The notes: generated by a model not told the origin, from the letters alone. DNA of 55,078 bases from an uncultured Eubacteriales bacterium (GCA_900542565.1 UQOC01000011.1:1-55078); one strand, 5' to 3'; numbered from the stretch's first letter, positions 24,681-34,081 are shown. A program made the numbers and translations.

Positions 24681-26330
24681 TTATTTTTCTGTGATACTAT
24701 CAGGCTGATCTGCTATATCAAATATCTTCTTTCCTCTCAGATATGTCTGTTCAACCTTTATATCCTTGATATCATCCGGTATTGTCTTTTGGATATCCCT
24801 GTCTATGACTACAAAGTCAGCCGACTTTCCTATCTTTATGCTGCCTTTGCTTTCCTCACAGAAGCAGGCGTAAGCGCTGTTGATGGTAAACAGTCTCAGA
24901 GCCTGATCGAGGGTCAGATCCTGCTCAGGTTTCCAGCCTCCTGCCGGATTGCCGTCAAGATCTTTTCTGACCATTGCAGCATAGATATTTTCCATCACAT
25001 TCAGTGATTCCACAGGGCAGTCTGAGCTTCCCGTCGGATGGAGGCCAAAGTCAAAGAAACTCTTCCAGTCATAGGCGGTGGCAGCCCTTTCAGGTCCGAG
25101 CCTGTCATCCAGTATCTTAAGGTCATAGTTCAGGAATATGGGCTGTATATATGCTATGAGGTTCAGCTTTTTCATCCTTTCAAGCTGCGCAGGCGTCGTA
25201 ACCTGGCAATGGATTATGCCATGGCGTTCGTTAAGACGGGGCCAGTTTTGCTGCGCTTCTTCAATGGCGTCCATCACCTCGTCTACAGCGCCGTCTCCTA
25301 TGGCGTGGATGGCTATCTGCATACCGGCCTCGTGGCACATCTTTACCATCGCTCTGAGGTTTTCGGTGGTAAACAGGAGCATTCCCCTCTGTGACGGGTC
25401 GTCAGAATACGGCGCATTGAGGTAAGCGGTCCTGGCGCCCAGGGCACCGTCGGAAAGGAGTTTAAGAGGTCCAAGAGTGTACATGCCCTCGCCCAGGTTC
25501 CATCCGGTGTGATAACCGTTGTCAAGAAAGTCCTGGATCTTTTCCACGGCAGGCAGGTTGCACTGCTCATAAACTCTGATCTTCAGCTTTCCTTCCTCTA
25601 TAAGTTCAGTATATGCCTGGATCACTTTTTTATAGTTGGTCGGCACATCTTTGAAATCGTCAGAATGTATCTCCACTATGCCGTGAGCTGCCGCTTCGTC
25701 CTGTGCCAGCAGGATCAGTTCCTTTATCTCCTCCACTTCCTGCTCAGGGATAGCGTCAAGTATGCACGCTCTGGCCCTTTCCCTGAAAATACCAAGAGGT
25801 ACTCCGTTCTCGTCAAGATCTATCTGTCCGCCGTCAATATGGGGAGCAGAGTTTTCCATGCCTATCATCTCAAGGCCCTTGCTGTTGGTAACGATGACAT
25901 GTCCGCATGTCCTCACAAAGCAGAGAGGATGTTCGGTGGTTATCTTATCAAGGTCATACCTGGTGATGAACCTGGCTTCATCTTTAAAATGATCCTGGTT
26001 CCAGCCCCTTCCTCTTACCCACTTTCCGGCAGGCACATGATGATCTTCTATGTACTTTCTGCTCTTTTCTATAAGACCGGTTATGCTGTCGCAGTCGTTG
26101 TGGTTAATATCTTTCAGGAGCATTCCCAGTGAAAGTATGTGCATATGGGTCTCGAAGAAAGCCGGCAGGACTGTCTTGCCACCCAGGTCTACCATTTCAC
26201 CGTCCGCCGCAGCCTCTTTCACCTGGCTGTCCGTACCGGTCTTGATGAATCTGCCGTCCTCCACGGCAAAAGCCTGTATGTTATCACCCTCAAGGGTTAT
26301 GATGTTTCCGTTGTAATATACTGTTTTCAT
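24681..26330 (-). CDS. YtcJ-like metal-dependent amidohydrolase
   Basis: 549 residues from the ATG at 26330-26328, which has AGGAGA before it. An upstream in-frame extension lacks a ribosome site and overlaps the preceding intergenic hairpin. Features of the amidohydrolase superfamily: FFETHMHILSLG near residue 66, GRGWNQDHF, EIHSDDF, AIHAIGDGAVDEVMDAIEEA (about 337) and GSSDCPVES near the C-terminus, ending with the SADFVVIDRDI beta strand. The YtcJ branch hydrolyses amide or ester bonds of mostly unknown substrates. It is 64 bases downstream of the NhaC antiporter gene and probably co-transcribed. Confidence 0.9.
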   Translation of the reverse strand: MKTVYYNGNIITLEGDNIQAFAVEDGRFIKTGTDSQVKEAAADGEMVDLGGKTVLPAFFETHMHILSLGMLLKDINHNDCDSITGLIEKSRKYIEDHHVPAGKWVRGRGWNQDHFKDEARFITRYDLDKITTEHPLCFVRTCGHVIVTNSKGLEMIGMENSAPHIDGGQIDLDENGVPLGIFRERARACILDAIPEQEVEEIKELILLAQDEAAAHGIVEIHSDDFKDVPTNYKKVIQAYTELIEEGKLKIRVYEQCNLPAVEKIQDFLDNGYHTGWNLGEGMYTLGPLKLLSDGALGARTAYLNAPYSDDPSQRGMLLFTTENLRAMVKMCHEAGMQIAIHAIGDGAVDEVMDAIEEAQQNWPRLNERHGIIHCQVTTPAQLERMKKLNLIAYIQPIFLNYDLKILDDRLGPERAATAYDWKSFFDFGLHPTGSSDCPVESLNVMENIYAAMVRKDLDGNPAGGWKPEQDLTLDQALRLFTINSAYACFCEESKGSIKIGKSADFVVIDRDIQKTIPDDIKDIKVEQTYLRGKKIFDIADQPDSITEK

Positions 26331-26394
26331 GTTCTTCTCCTGAGAAAAAGCCGGCTGCGCCCTGCATAGCATGTGACAGCCGGCCATCTTTAGT

Positions 26395-27831
26395 TTATGC
26401 GGTTTCTTCTTTACTGTCCTTTTGATCTTTATCCTTTTTAAGCTTTTTCTGCTTATCGCCTGCATGAGCGATCTTGAACCCGGTTATGGAGTATATGAGT
26501 TCAAATACAACGCTCATGTAAGTCATAGGAGCAAAGATAACAAATTCCATTACCGGAACGCCTAAGGTCGTTGAATAGAAAGCCCCTGATAAGCTCCACG
26601 GGATACAAGGTGCAAGGGCGGTACCCGTATCTTCCATGGTCCTTGACAGGTTCTTTTTGTCCAGCCCGAACCTGTCGTACAGGTCTTTCATCATGTTTCC
26701 TATGATGATGAAAGATACATAGTAGCTTATCACTACCATGAAAAGTATGGTGTGCAGGAAGATGGCTGAAATGAGCAGCTGTCTTTCGCTCTTGATGGTA
26801 TTGCTCAGCTTGTCTATGATTGCAAGTACAGCTCCGGAAGCTTTCAGAGGACCTCCGAATACGCCTGCGGCGAGTACCATTACGATGGTCCCCAGCATGC
26901 TGTTAAGTCCGCCTCTTATAACAAGGGTGTCAACGATCTCAACTCCGGTCGGCTCTGCATATCCGCTGGCCATGGCGTTGATGACATCCATAAATGAAGC
27001 GCCCTGGAATACCCATGCCAGTACCATTGCTACAAGGATCCCTGAGAAGAAAGTAGGCACGGTAGGCTTCTTAAGAACTATGAGAGCTATGACCACTACC
27101 GGAGGTATCAGCATTATAGGATTGATATTAAATGTGCTGTCAAGAGTAGACAATATTATATCATACTCTGCACTTTCTATGGTAGAACCGGTGTGGTTCA
27201 GTCCCAGTATCGCATAAAGCACCAGTGATACCACCAGCGACGGCACCGTGGTCCACAGGAGATATTTGATATGATCCACAATATCTACATCGCATACTGC
27301 CGATGACATTACTGTCGTATCTGACAATGGAGAAAGCTTGTCTCCAAACAGTGCTCCTGTGGTGATCGCTCCTGCCGTATATGCCGGAGGGATTCCAAGT
27401 CCTATGGACACTCCCATGAGAGCAACTCCTGCAGTGGAAATAGTTCCCCATGAGGTGCCTGTCATTATGGACATGAGCGCACCTATGAGGCATGTAACCA
27501 CCAGGAATATCCCAGGGCTTATGAACTGCATTCCGTAATATACCAGTGACGGGATGGTGCCTGAAATAGTCCATGTTCCCACCAGCATACCTACGCACAT
27601 GAGTATCATGACCGGTGAACACATGGATTTGAAGTTTTCTTTGATCTCGGTTTCAATATCGTCCCATTTCACTCCCCATATCATGGCAAGGGCGCAAACA
27701 GGGGCAGCAGCGCAGAGCAGTGAAACAGAAGTATCCGCAGCAAGCCATGCTTTCACTATTATTATGACCGCTATGGCTATCACCAGCAAGATTACGGCCT
27801 GTCCAAAGCTGACTCTTTTCTTTTCTTCCAT
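26395..27831 (-). CDS. nhaC: NhaC family Na+/H+ antiporter
   Basis: 478 residues with about eleven membrane helices and a Lys-rich cytoplasmic C-terminus. NhaC motifs: LMSIMTGTSWGTISTAGVAL and GALFGDKLSPLSDTTVMSSA (about 115-185), and TGTALAPCIPWSLSGAFYS. The family exchanges Na+ (or organic ions in relatives such as MleN) for protons. A second family member is at 30252. The upstream region carries the 15-base motif shared with the lysR/madL intergenic region (27981-27995), suggesting control by the same LysR regulator. Confidence 0.92.
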   Translation of the reverse strand: MEEKKRVSFGQAVILLVIAIAVIIIVKAWLAADTSVSLLCAAAPVCALAMIWGVKWDDIETEIKENFKSMCSPVMILMCVGMLVGTWTISGTIPSLVYYGMQFISPGIFLVVTCLIGALMSIMTGTSWGTISTAGVALMGVSIGLGIPPAYTAGAITTGALFGDKLSPLSDTTVMSSAVCDVDIVDHIKYLLWTTVPSLVVSLVLYAILGLNHTGSTIESAEYDIILSTLDSTFNINPIMLIPPVVVIALIVLKKPTVPTFFSGILVAMVLAWVFQGASFMDVINAMASGYAEPTGVEIVDTLVIRGGLNSMLGTIVMVLAAGVFGGPLKASGAVLAIIDKLSNTIKSERQLLISAIFLHTILFMVVISYYVSFIIIGNMMKDLYDRFGLDKKNLSRTMEDTGTALAPCIPWSLSGAFYSTTLGVPVMEFVIFAPMTYMSVVFELIYSITGFKIAHAGDKQKKLKKDKDQKDSKEETA

Positions 27832-27957
27832 AATCGCATTCCTTTCATAATTGCTGAATTGATTTTGTAAGGAGCGCTCTTATCTTTTGGGCCGGCTGGC
27901 CCTTCCGAAAAACCTTCCCCTAAAGGCTGTCCGGATCTGACATGTCAACTTACTAAC

Positions 27958-27995
27958 AAAATAATCGAAAGGAATGGATTTTTCCAATATAAAAT
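27958..27995 (-). promoter_or_regulatory. Shared motif ATTTTATATTGGAAA and candidate nhaC promoter
   Basis: The 15-base motif (minus strand, 27995-27981) is identical to one at 28979-28993. Its TTGGAA (27987-27982) can serve as the -35, with TATTTT (27963-27958) 18 bases on, the same spacing as at madL. This points to co-regulation. The remainder of 27832-28025 shows no other site. Confidence 0.5.
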
Positions 27996-28025
27996 AGGGC
28001 ATGAGTTTATGACACAAAAAGCATA

Positions 28026-28050
28026 AAAAAGAGGATCCCATCCTCTTTTT
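28026..28050 (-). terminator. Intrinsic terminator after the LysR gene
   Basis: AAAAAGAGGAT (28026-28036) pairs with ATCCTCTTTTT (28040-28050) with a 3-base loop. It is 26 bases past the stop of the LysR reading frame on the minus strand. Confidence 0.85.
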
Positions 28051-28075
28051 CACATGTGCATCCGCTGCATTTTTC

Positions 28076-28943
28076 TTATGTTTCTTTAAAATACTCTTTC
28101 AGGAACTCATAAAACAGCACGGCAGCAGATCCCTTGTAATAGGGCCTGTTCCATCTGACATATATGGTCCTGCGGCACGGCGGGTCGAATCGCCGGAACT
28201 CCACAGCAGAATAGTCATCCAGCTCCCATGTTTTTTCAGGGAAAAAGGCCGGAGCCATCCCCTGGCTGATTATCCTGCGCAAAGTCACCGGGCTGTCCGT
28301 TTCAAAACTTATGTTTAACCTGGCGCCTGCCTGCTTCACATACTTTTCTGTTATATCTCTCACCGGCCTTCCTCGGACCAGTGAAGCGATCTTGATGTCA
28401 GCTAGATCTGATAAACGCAGCACCCCCCCCCGGACATACATCGCAGCTTTTAGGTACGGCCAGCAGGATATCTTCTTCCAGCAGCACCGTTGAGTTTTCG
28501 GGTTCTTCTCCCGGAACAGCGGAGTTGACTATCAGGTCCAGCGATGAAATTGAATTGTCCTCGTGGTAGTGCTGCAATACCCTGAGATTTATATTAGGGT
28601 ATCTTTCTTTGAATTTTCCCATTATATCTACAATGAGGCTGGACATGGAATAAAATCCCACGCTCACCGCCATATCTCTTCTGTTTTTCATCTCTGACAG
28701 TTCGTCCCTCATGCTGTCTACCGCATTAAGTATCTGGGTGCAGTACCGCAGGAATATCCGGCCGTTTTCATTGAGTTCGATCTTGCGGCCTTTCCTGTCA
28801 AAGAATTCCATTTCAAATTCATCTTCAAGCCGTCCTATCATCCTTGAAAGGGATGACTGGGAGATGCAGAGCTCATCGGCCGCCTGGGTCAGTGTCCTTG
28901 AATGGGCGATCTTATAAAAATATCTGAGTTGTAACAGTTCCAT
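28076..28943 (-). pseudogene. LysR family regulator, out of frame at a G9 tract
   Basis: Two overlapping frames form one LysR protein. Frame 1 (28943-28398) gives the helix-turn-helix (MELLQLRYFYKIAHSRTLTQ, then AADELCISQSSLSRMIGRLE) and half of the effector domain. Frame 2 (to 28076) gives the rest (LSDLADIKIASLVRGRPVRD through a TIYVRWNRPYYKG-like end). The switch falls in nine consecutive G (plus strand C at 28423-28431). With eight G the frames join as CPGGVLRLSDL and give about 288 residues, normal for the family. So the copy read here is off, by phase variation, mutation or sequencing error. It is divergent from madL and probably controls it. Confidence 0.85.
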
Positions 28944-28978
28944 CGTTTTATTCCTTTCAGACAATCAACTTATAACTG

Positions 28979-29016
28979 ATTTTATATTGGAAAGGGTTAA
29001 AAATCAAGAGTATACT
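28979..29016 (+). promoter_or_regulatory. Shared motif ATTTTATATTGGAAA and candidate madL promoter
   Basis: The motif (28979-28993) is repeated at 27981-27995 upstream of nhaC. TTGGAA (28987-28992) and TATACT (29011-29016), 18 bases apart, form a plausible promoter for the mad operon. The motif therefore overlaps the -35, where a LysR regulator would contact polymerase. Confidence 0.55.
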
Positions 29017-29069
29017 TTCAGACAACCGGCCTGAGCCGGCAACAGATATGTCAGAAAAGAGGGATAAAT

Positions 29070-29477
29070 ATGATAAACGGGGCAGCCATCATCTCCGGCT
29101 GTATGTTATTCGGCTTTTTCATAGGAAACATCATAGGAAGCCTGGTAGGCATAGATTCCAATGTGGGCGGCGTAGGATTCGCAATGATAATGCTGCTCCT
29201 CATAACCGACAGGATGGAATCCAGAGGCAGGATGAATGACAACATATCAGGCGGTATAAAATTCTGGCAATCCATGTACATTCCCATCGTAGTAGCCATG
29301 ACCGCCACACAGAATGTGGTAGAAGCACTTGATTCGGGACTTCTGGTCATACTTGCGGGAGTATCCGTAGTAGCAGTCGGATTTGTGATCGTCTGGGCAT
29401 CAAGCCTGCTGCCGGGACACAGCAGTCCATCTCCCGGAGAAAAAGATACAGATGAGGAAGGAGCTTCAGTATCATGA
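29070..29477 (+). CDS. madL: Malonate transporter subunit MadL
   Basis: 135 residues, four membrane helices, with the MadL pattern GFFIGNIIGSLVGIDSNVGG and GIKFWQSMYIPIVVAMTATQ. MadL and MadM form the Na+-dependent malonate carrier known from Malonomonas rubra. Starts behind AGAGGG. Its end overlaps madM by 4 bases. No malonate decarboxylase genes are nearby, so the substrate could be another dicarboxylate. Confidence 0.9.
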   Translation: MINGAAIISGCMLFGFFIGNIIGSLVGIDSNVGGVGFAMIMLLLITDRMESRGRMNDNISGGIKFWQSMYIPIVVAMTATQNVVEALDSGLLVILAGVSVVAVGFVIVWASSLLPGHSSPSPGEKDTDEEGASVS

Positions 29478-30241
29478 ACCTATCAGAAATCATAAAGGAT
29501 ATTTTTATCGAAAATGCATTTGTAATGTCTTTCCTGCTGATCGCAGCGGGTATAGCCATTTCCGGGCTTATTTCAAAATATATGTTCAGAGGAAAGATAC
29601 CCACATCGGCCGTAGCCATCGTAACAGGCCTTGTCATAGCCTTTGTAGGCGGAAAGATAACAGGCGGCAGCCAGGGTATAGCTGATATAGATATGTTCAC
29701 GGGTATAGGCATACTGGGCGGAAGCAGTCTCCGTGACTTTGCCATCATATCCACTGCCTACGGAGCCAGCTTGAATGAACTGAAAAAATCTGGTATAGTA
29801 GGTTTAGTCTCATTGTTTATCGGTGTCACATATGCTTTTATTTTAGGAGCTGTTCTGGCGCTGGTATTCGGTTATACATCTCCTGCCGATATTGCGACCA
29901 TAGGAGCCGGCGCCGTAACTTTCATCACGGGAGCCGTCACCGGAAGCGCAGTTGGCGCCTCTTCGGAAGTCATCGCCCTGGCCATTGCCATAGGAGTTGT
30001 CAAATCCATTGCAGTAATGATAGCAACTCCTCTGCTTGCCAAAAGGATCAAGCTGGACAATTTTCGTTCTGCCATGATATACGGCGGAATAGTAGGTTCC
30101 ACATCCGGCGTTTCCGCCGGACTGACGGCCACTGATCCCAAACTGGTCCCGTATGGCGCCATGACGGCTATATTTCTGACCGGGCTGGGCTGTCTCATGT
30201 GCCCGACAGTTTTTTTCGGAGTTGTAAATCTTATTTTTTAG
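29474..30241 (+). CDS. madM: Malonate transporter subunit MadM
   Basis: 255 residues, about eight membrane helices, MadM family throughout: GGKITGGSQGIADIDMFTGI, GILGGSSLRDFAIISTAYGA, GAVTFITGAVTGSAVGASSE and VGSTSGVSAGLTATDPKLVP. It is the larger subunit of the MadLM carrier in the cytoplasmic membrane. ATGA overlap with madL. The following nhaC start is 10 bases past its stop. Confidence 0.93.
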   Translation: MNLSEIIKDIFIENAFVMSFLLIAAGIAISGLISKYMFRGKIPTSAVAIVTGLVIAFVGGKITGGSQGIADIDMFTGIGILGGSSLRDFAIISTAYGASLNELKKSGIVGLVSLFIGVTYAFILGAVLALVFGYTSPADIATIGAGAVTFITGAVTGSAVGASSEVIALAIAIGVVKSIAVMIATPLLAKRIKLDNFRSAMIYGGIVGSTSGVSAGLTATDPKLVPYGAMTAIFLTGLGCLMCPTVFFGVVNLIF

Positions 30242-30251
30242 GTGAGTGCAT

Positions 30252-31646
30252 ATGACTTTGAATTTCAGACAATCCTGCCTGCTGCTGGCAGGCGTGGCCA
30301 TCATAATGCTTGGGGGCATTTTCCTCTGGGACATGCCCATCTCCATATTGCTGCTGCTTGAAGCCGTATTTACGGGCATTGTGGCCATCGCCAAGAAAAT
30401 ACCCTATGAACAGCTTCAAAAGACGATCTTTGACTCCATTTCAGCCATAATATCGCCTATCCTCATATTACTGCTCATCGGCGGCCTGGTAGCAAGCTGG
30501 ATCATGTGCGGCACGGTGCCCACACTGATCTACATAGGGCTCAAGGCCATCGACCCAAGCATTTTTCTCATAGTAACCTTCCTCATGTGCTCTCTGACAT
30601 CCATGCTCATCGGCACATCCTGGGGAACCATTTCAACCCTGGGCATAGCTTTTATGGGGATCTCAAACGGACTTGGCGCCGCTCCCATATATACGGTGAG
30701 CGCCATCGTGTCCGGCGCTATCCTCGGTGACAAAATGTCGCCCCTTTCAAGCTCTGTCGTGCTGGCCTGCCAGCTGACTGGCTGCGGTCCCATAGACAAC
30801 ATGAAGGCTCTGGCCAGGACCAACGGGCCCTGCTTCCTGCTTTCTCTTATCATATACGGATATATAGGATTTTTTACGGAAAGCGCCGGCAGCGGTTCGG
30901 CAGACACATCAGGACTGCTCAGCGCCCTGACCGGAGAGTTTACCATCAATATACTCACCCTGCTCCCTCCTGCGCTTCTCATCGTCCTCATCCTCCTGAA
31001 AGTCCCTACTATCCCTACCTTTGTGGCCGGTGTTCTTGCAGGCGCCGCCGAAGCGCTGCTCATTCAGGGATATCCGGTAGAAGATGTGGCTCAGGGGCTT
31101 CTTTCAGGATATGACTTCGCCGATGATCCTGTTGTAAACCAGCTGCTTAATTACGGCGGAATGGACGGCATGGCTTCGATACTCACCATGCTGATGTTTG
31201 CAGCAGCCTTTGGAGGCATAATCAAAAAACTTGGCGTCATCGACTGCCTCCTCGGCAAGATCTTCGGAGATTCCGGCAATGTTTTCCGCATAATCACTTC
31301 ATCGGCAATAGTCCACGCCGTTTGCTTTGTTGTCACCGGAAATTACTATGCTATCAATTCCATCCTGGCTCCGTCTCTCAACGAGATCTACGACCGTCAT
31401 GGACTGCCGCGGGAAAATGTTTCCGCCATATTGCTGGATACAGGTACAGGTATCTCTCCTCTGGTACCCTGGAGCGCCACCTCTATATTTGTATCAGGCA
31501 CATTGGGATATGCATCTTTGGATTATTGTCTGTTTGCGCCGATCTTATGGCTGGCTGTGGTCATATATCCGGCTGTAGGCTTCATCCAATGGAAAAAGAA
31601 ACGCCGTCTGTCTGCTTTTTCGGACAGGGCCGGCCATAAGGAGTAA
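30252..31646 (+). CDS. nhaC: NhaC family Na+/H+ antiporter, second copy
   Basis: 464 residues from the ATG at 30252, which AGGTGAG serves better than the GTG at 30246. NhaC motifs: LTSMLIGTSWGTISTLGIAF, GAILGDKMSPLSSSVVLACQ and TGTGISPLVPWSATSIFVSG. It would extrude Na+ in exchange for protons and so could recycle the Na+ brought in by MadLM, an inference from operon position. Only moderately similar to the copy at 26395. Two bases separate it from the first chrA gene. Confidence 0.9.
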   Translation: MTLNFRQSCLLLAGVAIIMLGGIFLWDMPISILLLLEAVFTGIVAIAKKIPYEQLQKTIFDSISAIISPILILLLIGGLVASWIMCGTVPTLIYIGLKAIDPSIFLIVTFLMCSLTSMLIGTSWGTISTLGIAFMGISNGLGAAPIYTVSAIVSGAILGDKMSPLSSSVVLACQLTGCGPIDNMKALARTNGPCFLLSLIIYGYIGFFTESAGSGSADTSGLLSALTGEFTINILTLLPPALLIVLILLKVPTIPTFVAGVLAGAAEALLIQGYPVEDVAQGLLSGYDFADDPVVNQLLNYGGMDGMASILTMLMFAAAFGGIIKKLGVIDCLLGKIFGDSGNVFRIITSSAIVHAVCFVVTGNYYAINSILAPSLNEIYDRHGLPRENVSAILLDTGTGISPLVPWSATSIFVSGTLGYASLDYCLFAPILWLAVVIYPAVGFIQWKKKRRLSAFSDRAGHKE

Positions 31647-31648
31647 AT

Positions 31649-32257
31649 ATGAAACAACTGTTCGAAATCTTTACTGTTTTTTTTAAGATGGGGCTGTTCA
31701 CCATAGGCGGAGGATATGCCATGCTGCCTCTTATACAAAAGGAAGTGGTTGAAAACCGCGGCTGGATGACAGACAGCGAATTCCTCGATGCGATCTCGCT
31801 TACCAACAGCCTGCCCGGCCCTCTTGCCGCCAATGCGGCAACATTTGTCGGATATAAGCTGAAAAAAGTCAGAGGTTCCTTTTCCGCTGTCATCGGTGTA
31901 ATGGCGCCCAGCATAATCATCATACTGCTGATCGCAGCCATCTTTTCAGAAGTGACCGACTATCCGGCAGTCAGGAACTTTTTCCGCGGGATAACTCCGG
32001 CAGTAGCTGCCCTTATCCTGTATTCTGTCATAAAACTGGCGGCAAGCGCACAGATAAGCCGGCATTTAAACTGGCTGATAGCTCTTGCGTCATTTGCAGC
32101 CATTACCGTTTTTGATATCCATCCCATAATCGTCATCCTGGCAGCCGCTGTCTATGGCCTTTTTCTGTCGTCAAAAGTGGCGGCGGTTACAGGCGGAAAC
32201 GATGTCGATAAAGACAGTGATACAGACAGCAATATTGAAAACAAGGAGGTTAAGTGA
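31649..32257 (+). CDS. chrA: Chromate transporter (CHR) family, short half 1
   Basis: 202 residues with the CHR domain: KMGLFTIGGGYAMLPLIQKE, TNSLPGPLAANAATFVGYKL and FFRGITPAVAALILYSVIKL. Short ChrA proteins occur as adjacent pairs that work together, as here. Their substrate in anaerobes is unsettled; chromate or sulfate efflux is known for some long forms. The acidic tail (DVDKDSDTDSNIENKEV) is cytoplasmic. It is the fourth gene of the mad operon. Confidence 0.88.
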   Translation: MKQLFEIFTVFFKMGLFTIGGGYAMLPLIQKEVVENRGWMTDSEFLDAISLTNSLPGPLAANAATFVGYKLKKVRGSFSAVIGVMAPSIIIILLIAAIFSEVTDYPAVRNFFRGITPAVAALILYSVIKLAASAQISRHLNWLIALASFAAITVFDIHPIIVILAAAVYGLFLSSKVAAVTGGNDVDKDSDTDSNIENKEVK

Positions 32258-32793
32258 GCATGAGTCTGTTTTTGCATGTATGTCTGGCATTCTTAAAGAT
32301 AGGAGCCTTTTCTTTCGGGGGAGGTTATTCTGTGCTCACTTTGATAGAAAGCGAGATAATCCAGGCCAACGGCTGGCTTTCTCCTGAGGACTTTGTTGAT
32401 ATAGTAGCCATCGCCGAAATGACGCCCGGACCCATTGCGGTCAATTCTTCCACCTTTGTAGGCTACAATATGTTCGGCATTGCCGGAGGCATAGTCTGCT
32501 CTTTGTGTACAGTAGCAATACCTTTTATCATTTCCCTTATGGTATCTGCTTCATTTGCCAGGTTCAGGGATAATATCTATCTGAAAAAAGCCCTCTGCGG
32601 CATCAGGCCTGCCGTCATCGGGCTCATAGCTTCTGCTTGTATTTCTGTCGGACAGACTTCCATAACCGACTGGTGGAGCGTGGGCATATTTGCCATCGCA
32701 TTTATCATGGTCTGGAAGCTGAAGGTGAATCCCATCATCACGCTGCTCTCCTGCGGGATGGGCGGAGTGCTGCTGTTCGGGTTTATGGGATGA
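32254..32793 (+). CDS. chrA: Chromate transporter (CHR) family, short half 2
   Basis: 179 residues, the partner of the preceding gene: KIGAFSFGGGYSVLTLIESE, IAEMTPGPIAVNSSTFVGYN and GIRPAVIGLIASACISVGQT. The frame opens with GTG overlapping the previous stop. An ATG two codons later (32260) lies 10 bases past GGAGG and is an equally likely start. It closes the plus-strand operon and converges with the MFS gene. Confidence 0.88.
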   Translation: MSMSLFLHVCLAFLKIGAFSFGGGYSVLTLIESEIIQANGWLSPEDFVDIVAIAEMTPGPIAVNSSTFVGYNMFGIAGGIVCSLCTVAIPFIISLMVSASFARFRDNIYLKKALCGIRPAVIGLIASACISVGQTSITDWWSVGIFAIAFIMVWKLKVNPIITLLSCGMGGVLLFGFMG

Positions 32794-32839
32794 CCTGCTT
32801 TGCCGCTGACATGGGTTATCTGACGCCGGCTGATCCGTA

Positions 32840-33997
32840 TCAGGCCTCAGCCCTGCCTTCGTCCCTGTACATACCCATCAGCCAGTACAGGATGACTCCC
32901 CCGGCGTTTATCAGAGCGAAGAACACATATACTCCTCTGGCGCCTGTCAGATCGAGGGCAATACCTCCCATAAAGCTGCATACGATCACGCTCAGGTTAT
33001 TTCCTAGGGCATAATACACCGAAATAGCCATACCTGACATTTCCGGCGGGACTATCTTATTGAAATACCTTACTATCTCAACCAGTATCACTCCCTGGCT
33101 TATGCCTTGCAGGAAAAATGTCCCAAGCAGTATGCCATATCCCGGTCCGCTGGCGTACAGGGCAAATCTGCCGACCATGATCACCCCGCATATCAGTATT
33201 AGTCTTTCTATACCGATTTTTCTTGAAAGCCATGGTGCCAGGGCCATCATCGGCGCTTCACTGCCGGTCATCAAAAGGAAAGCCATTCCTACTCCGGCTA
33301 TCGTCCCTCCGCCTTCTATGAACAGATAGCTGAAATAAGTATTGTTGGCTACGCTGGTACCTGTAAGAAGGAAAGCGCAGATCAGCAGCTTGACAAATTT
33401 CTTATCCCTCATCAACCGGCCCATCTTTATCTTCTTGGTCTTTTCACGATATACAGGGGGATCGCTTTCCCTGATCATGAGAATGGCAGTTATCATAAAA
33501 GCTGCAGCATATATATAGAATATATTGACCAGGCCGCTGGAACCGGCAAGTTTTCCCACGGCAAAAGCGGCCACCGCATATCCCGCCGCTCCGGTTGCCC
33601 TTATCACAGGAAAGTTGTTGCTCTTGCTTATGACAAAAGAATCTGTCAGCCCATATACTGGTCCCTGAAATGCATACATCATGCTGTATATCAGTGCAAA
33701 AGCCGCAAATACAGCCGTGGTGGAACTCAGCAGGCCAAGACCCGCCGCCGCCATGCACATAGATATTATAAGCCAGCGCTTTTTGTCAATGTTGGCATAG
33801 ATCTTTCCCCACAGAAGCCCTGCCAGTATGGCTGCTCCTGTTCCCAGAGAAGTGATGATCCCCACCTGGGTCCCGCTGAATCCTATGAAACTCAAATATT
33901 GCCCGATCAGGGGACATAAGCTCCCAAGGGGACAATATATGAAAAAGTACAATATACATCTGTTCAGATCGCTTCCGCGCTGCATATCCCGGTCCAT
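32840..33997 (-). CDS. Major facilitator superfamily transporter (LacY/PPP-like branch)
   Basis: 385 residues, twelve membrane helices. The first half has the pattern of the MFS_1-like/phenylpropionate-permease branch: YFFIYCPLGSLCPLIGQYLS, GFSGTQVGIITSLGTGAAIL and GLLWGKIYANIDKKRWLI, the motif A equivalent. The second half contains FFLQGISQGVILVEIVRYFN. The substrate cannot be read from sequence. It starts behind AAGGAG and is divergent from the DUF421 gene. Confidence 0.85.
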   Translation of the reverse strand: MDRDMQRGSDLNRCILYFFIYCPLGSLCPLIGQYLSFIGFSGTQVGIITSLGTGAAILAGLLWGKIYANIDKKRWLIISMCMAAAGLGLLSSTTAVFAAFALIYSMMYAFQGPVYGLTDSFVISKSNNFPVIRATGAAGYAVAAFAVGKLAGSSGLVNIFYIYAAAFMITAILMIRESDPPVYREKTKKIKMGRLMRDKKFVKLLICAFLLTGTSVANNTYFSYLFIEGGGTIAGVGMAFLLMTGSEAPMMALAPWLSRKIGIERLILICGVIMVGRFALYASGPGYGILLGTFFLQGISQGVILVEIVRYFNKIVPPEMSGMAISVYYALGNNLSVIVCSFMGGIALDLTGARGVYVFFALINAGGVILYWLMGMYRDEGRAEA

Positions 33998-34081
33998 TTT
34001 TTCTCCTTAACTGCAATATACAGTATATCAGACAAGCCTCCTGCAAACAATAATCATACAAATATTTTGGAGGTGGAAATT

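Noticed and set aside
26340..26394. Terminator between nhaC and the amidohydrolase gene
   Set aside because: GCCGGCTG/CAGCCGGC can pair, but there is no T run on the minus strand, so it is more likely an intercistronic hairpin.
28076..28964. Two separate genes, a short LysR-like regulator and a 121-residue protein
   Set aside because: They form consecutive halves of a single LysR protein and join in frame if one G is removed from the G9 tract.
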